From: Lepidostoma basale
Taxonomy: Eukaryota > Arthropoda > Insecta > Trichoptera > Lepidostomatidae
Direction of reading: 5' to 3'
NCBI GenBank assembly: GCA_022606425.2
Contig: JAHDVF020000989.1
Location: 496,001-560,000 of the forward strand
DNA length: 64,000 bases
Made by a program: the position numbers and the translations under genes. The notes under the pieces were generated by a model that worked only from the letters and a program-made list of their open reading frames with translations, did not search any database and was not told the DNA's origin. Below are positions 61,670 to 64,000 of this stretch, piece by piece. Position 1 is the stretch's first letter; every line of letters starts with the position of its first letter.

Positions 61670-61915
61670 TAACGATATCTTCTATTTACTTGCGAAATAG
61701 AGGACATTGTTCAGTGGAGTAGATCCAGAAGAAGATACTGGAGGGACCATGTAGCCCAATGGATGGTGACAGACTTGCATGTACAGCTTATGAAATCCTC
61801 TCTGGACACCGCCCACCTGGAATACCGCCTAAGAGATGGAGGGACAGCTGGATCTCATCATCCGACGAGACATGATTTCTGTGTCACAAATCGTCAGATC
61901 TATTAAAAGAAGAAG
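61670..61915 (+). mobile_element. LINE-E-like 3' end
   Basis: EIEDIVQWSRSRRRYWRDHV in frame, then frameshifted GDRLACTAYEILSGHRPPGI, PPKRWRDSWISSSDET and a GTCACAAATCGTCAGATCTA, AAAGAAGAAGAAG tail. Same family as 37574-37905. Confidence 0.78.
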
Positions 61916-62039
61916 AAGTATATGAATCACCTTAAAATATCTTCCACTGCAATAAAAAATAATTTAAAAATAAAGACAAATTGTACATCGAGTTTTCGAT
62001 TTTGTCAACCTACCAATGGGTACACCAATTGAGGGAGAT

Positions 62040-62830
62040 GTTATTTTTTCTTAACCGTAGTTTATTTGATTTAAAAAAAATAAACTAATATCATTAACAC
62101 TGTGGAATTTCAAAACATATTTTTTTATGAAATAAAACAAAGTTTTCTCTACTTTTGAAATGATTTATTTGAGTTTAACACAGATTCGATTTTCCTTAAG
62201 AAAGAACATCTCCACAATTGGAGATGTTGTATGGTCACCCCAAAAGGTCACGGTACGTTCACGGTGTAAGTCAAATCCGATACCTGTTCTGATAGAACTT
62301 GATGGAATTCCGTGGAACTCTTTAGAACTTCGGTAATCCGAGTTCCCGCCGGAGTTTCATTACCAACTTGGGGGAACTCGTCACCTCCAGTGGAGGAATG
62401 TTTACAGGATGAAATTCTCCAATCGCTAACTTTTGAAAAACTCTATTTTTTATTTCTATAACTATGCAACCATTGCGTCACTTCCTCGGTGTATTAGGCT
62501 GAGGAAATAAATTGCATGACTTTTTTTTATCCCATTCCATCAAGTTCTTTCAAAACAGGTATTGGATTTGGTTAACACCGTGAACGTACCGTGACCTGTT
62601 GGTGTGACTATACAATATCCTAAATTGTGGAGATTTGTGTTAAACTTATATACGATTTTTTGTATTGTTGTTACACTGTTTTTACCACTTTACGAAAAGT
62701 GATGACATCATTTCAAAAGCGGAGAAAACATTTTTAAATTGAAAAAAAAATGCTTTTAAGGAATTCCACAGTGTTATCCCATTAGCTTATTTTTTTTAAA
62801 TCAAATAAACTGCGAGAAGATATTTTAATG
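62040..62830. repeat. Long inverted-repeat element
   Basis: The left half (to about 62315) and right half (from about 62530) are inverted: GTAGTTTATTTGATTTAAAA, ACACTGTGGAATTTC, AAGGTCACGGTACGTTCACG with GATACCTGTTCTGATAGAAC, against their complements in reverse order on the right. Loop about 210 nt. No coding. The left arm contains many differences from the right, so it is older than the 28949 element. Confidence 0.72.
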
Positions 62831-62837
62831 AAATATA

Positions 62838-62945
62838 AATTCTTCTTATTCTTCTTCTTTTAATAGATCTGACGATGTGTGACAGAGGAATCATGTCACG
62901 TCGGATGATGAGGTCCAGCTGTCCCTCCATCTCTTAAGCGATTAT
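62838..62945 (-). mobile_element. LINE-E-like 3' tail fragment
   Basis: Minus strand EMEGQLDLIIRRDMIPLSHI-like region (CTTAAGAGATGGAGGGACAG, CTGGACCTCATCATCCGACG) and an AAGAAGAAGAATAAGAAG tail at 62840-62862. Confidence 0.7.
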
Positions 62946-63009
62946 GCCGAATGTTTAAAATAATCTAAAATCAAATAAAAAAAAATTTATACAAAAGCTT
63001 GTTTAGATC

Positions 63010-63499
63010 GGTGGTTCCCAAACTTATTTGTTCCGTAGACCTCCTGCTGATTTCTTCTATTTTGTGCAGACCCCCTACATTCGTAATAATGTTTTTTTTT
63101 TAACAAATTCACCTATAACTATAAAATGAGTTTTTGAAGATGACACAGAGCAAAATTAGGCCAATTGAAAAAACGTTGTCAACGTTTTTTTGCCGATTGA
63201 GTAAAAACGAATTCTAAGGTTTTTCACGGATATTTTTCACTGTCGACCTCTTTTTTTTTTATTGCTCATTTGGAAAAATTGAATGTCGCGGCTGGCCCGA
63301 TTTTCACGAAAGAACAAAAAAAAAATATAGCGAAAAATATTCGTTATTATTTAGTTTAACTTTCATAGTAATAAAATATGTGTCACAATTTATTTATTTT
63401 ATATAAAACCTTGCGCGGACCCCCAAATCAATTTTAATTTTCCATGGACCCCCTGAATGACCCCTGGGGGGTCTGTACGGACAACTTTGGGAACCACTG
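63010..63499. mobile_element. hAT-like non-autonomous element
   Basis: Ends are inverted: GGTGGTTCCCAAACTTA on the left and AACTTTGGGAACCACTGCC on the right, close to the CAGTGGTTCCCAAAC-type termini of hAT transposons. Internal GACCCCC clusters (63067, 63417, 63448) sit near both ends. No transposase. The flanking 8-mers match only partly (TTAG shared), so the TSD is eroded or misplaced. It inserted in a hammerhead-derived repeat. Confidence 0.7.
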
Positions 63500-63501
63500 C
63501 C

Positions 63502-63700
63502 TTAGGCAGGCGAAACATGTCATTCACATAAAATAAAACTAATTGATAATAGACGTTTTCATTCTTAATACTTATTGAATATGGAGCAATGAATTTTTTA
63601 TTATTATTTTCAATGAACTTTACCATGAAATAACACATAATAAAAATACATTTTTAAATATTGAGTTGTACATCATTGTTCAAGAAACAATAAATAATGA
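63502..63700 (+). repeat. Hammerhead-derived terminal repeat (TTGATAA family)
   Basis: CTTAGGCAGGCGAAACATGT, CATTCACATAAAATAAAACT, TTGATAATAGACGTTTTCAT, then TTGTTCAAGAAACAATAAAT. Its left core was separated or lost by the hAT-like insertion. Confidence 0.55.
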
Positions 63701-63734
63701 GAATGAAGCCATTATTTTTTTTACATTTATTATT

Positions 63735-63933
63735 ATTATTATTATGTATACAACAGGTCGTTTGACCCAACCTTTCTATTCAATTTGTTTTAGTTATTAT
63801 ATTGATTCTCGTGACATGCGATAGGTAGCTAATCTATCGCCACTTTATTGTCACTTAAATTCTACACCAGACCGATGACAGTGTGACAATCACACTGCCG
63901 TCACCGGGAATCGAACCCGGGGTCTTCTGTATG
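63735..63933 (-). mobile_element. SINE-T copy with tRNA-like head
   Basis: GTATACAACAGGTCGTTTGA, ATTGATTCTCGTGACATGCG, ATAGGTAGCTAATCTATCGC, TCTACACCAGACCGATGACA, CACCGGGAATCGAACCCGGG. The head is the inverse of a tRNA-type B box. Confidence 0.8.
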
Positions 63934-63995
63934 GCACACAGAGAGAGTATGTACCATTGCTATCTTTGCACACAGAGAGAGTATGTACCATTGCT
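63934..63995. repeat. Short tandem duplication
   Basis: GCACACAGAGAGAGTATGTA followed by CCATTGCT occurs at 63934-63961 and again at 63968-63995, a 34-bp period next to the SINE head. Confidence 0.9.
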
Positions 63996-64000
63996 TAGTT

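Noticed and set aside
63895..63933. tRNA gene suggested by GGGAATCGAACCCGGG
   Set aside because: Only the B-box arm is present, and the same segment recurs as the head of about ten SINE copies.

Overview
The window reads as repeat-dense, AT-rich animal chromosomal DNA, most likely from an insect. It has short exons with canonical splice sites, kilobase introns and many eroded retrotransposon families with insect-type reverse transcriptase C-termini. I could not settle the order. No bacterial-type gene, CRISPR array or genuine tRNA gene was seen.

Host gene: only one is supported, on the + strand. Three exons (8205-8297, 9031-9208, 22841-23801) join in compatible phase. They encode the second half of a membrane guanylate cyclase catalytic domain and a long serine/proline-rich C-terminal tail ending in a stop. 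The earlier exons must lie left of base 1, so 1-8204 is intron, followed by introns of 733 bp and about 13.6 kb. Everything after about 24 kb appears intergenic, or intronic to something not visible here.

Repeats: nearly all other protein-like sequence is the 3' end of 5'-truncated non-LTR retrotransposons. LINE-A is RTE-like and ends in a UUCG-capped hairpin followed by (TTAG)n. LINE-B and LINE-C have (GAA)n tails. LINE-D and LINE-E are further RT C-termini. R1-clade 3' ends carry a Cys/His motif, and Jockey/CR1-like ends carry ATT, GATTT or AAAT tails. Among them lie tRNA-derived SINEs, a large foldback family (about 11 copies, one with 186-bp arms), a mariner-like relic, an hAT-like element, a TTAA-flanked piggyBac-like MITE and an unassigned 401-bp TIR element with an 8-bp duplication. 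Target-site duplications can be read directly at many junctions, so a nesting history can be reconstructed (for example at 403-1174, 4938-5354, 24118-24356, 40226-41060, 47884-48320 and 56604-58078).

Most interesting layer: several unrelated dispersed repeats carry the hammerhead ribozyme plan, which is CUGANGA, then stem II, then GAAA, then a short palindromic stem III, then UH. Two lie in direct orientation 398 nt apart at 7421-7864, as in retrozymes or Penelope-like element terminal repeats. Others occur as inverted pairs (7917-8110, 10848-12276, 26414-27192) or as a family in which every copy with a readable core has a substituted core (31.8, 34.0, 36.4 kb; also related ends at 51.7 and 63.5 kb). 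A second theme is 3'-end sharing between different elements. A 748-bp non-coding element shares the LINE-A terminal hairpin and TTAG tail, and a second repeat shares the LINE-B 3' end. Both look like LINE/non-autonomous partner pairs.
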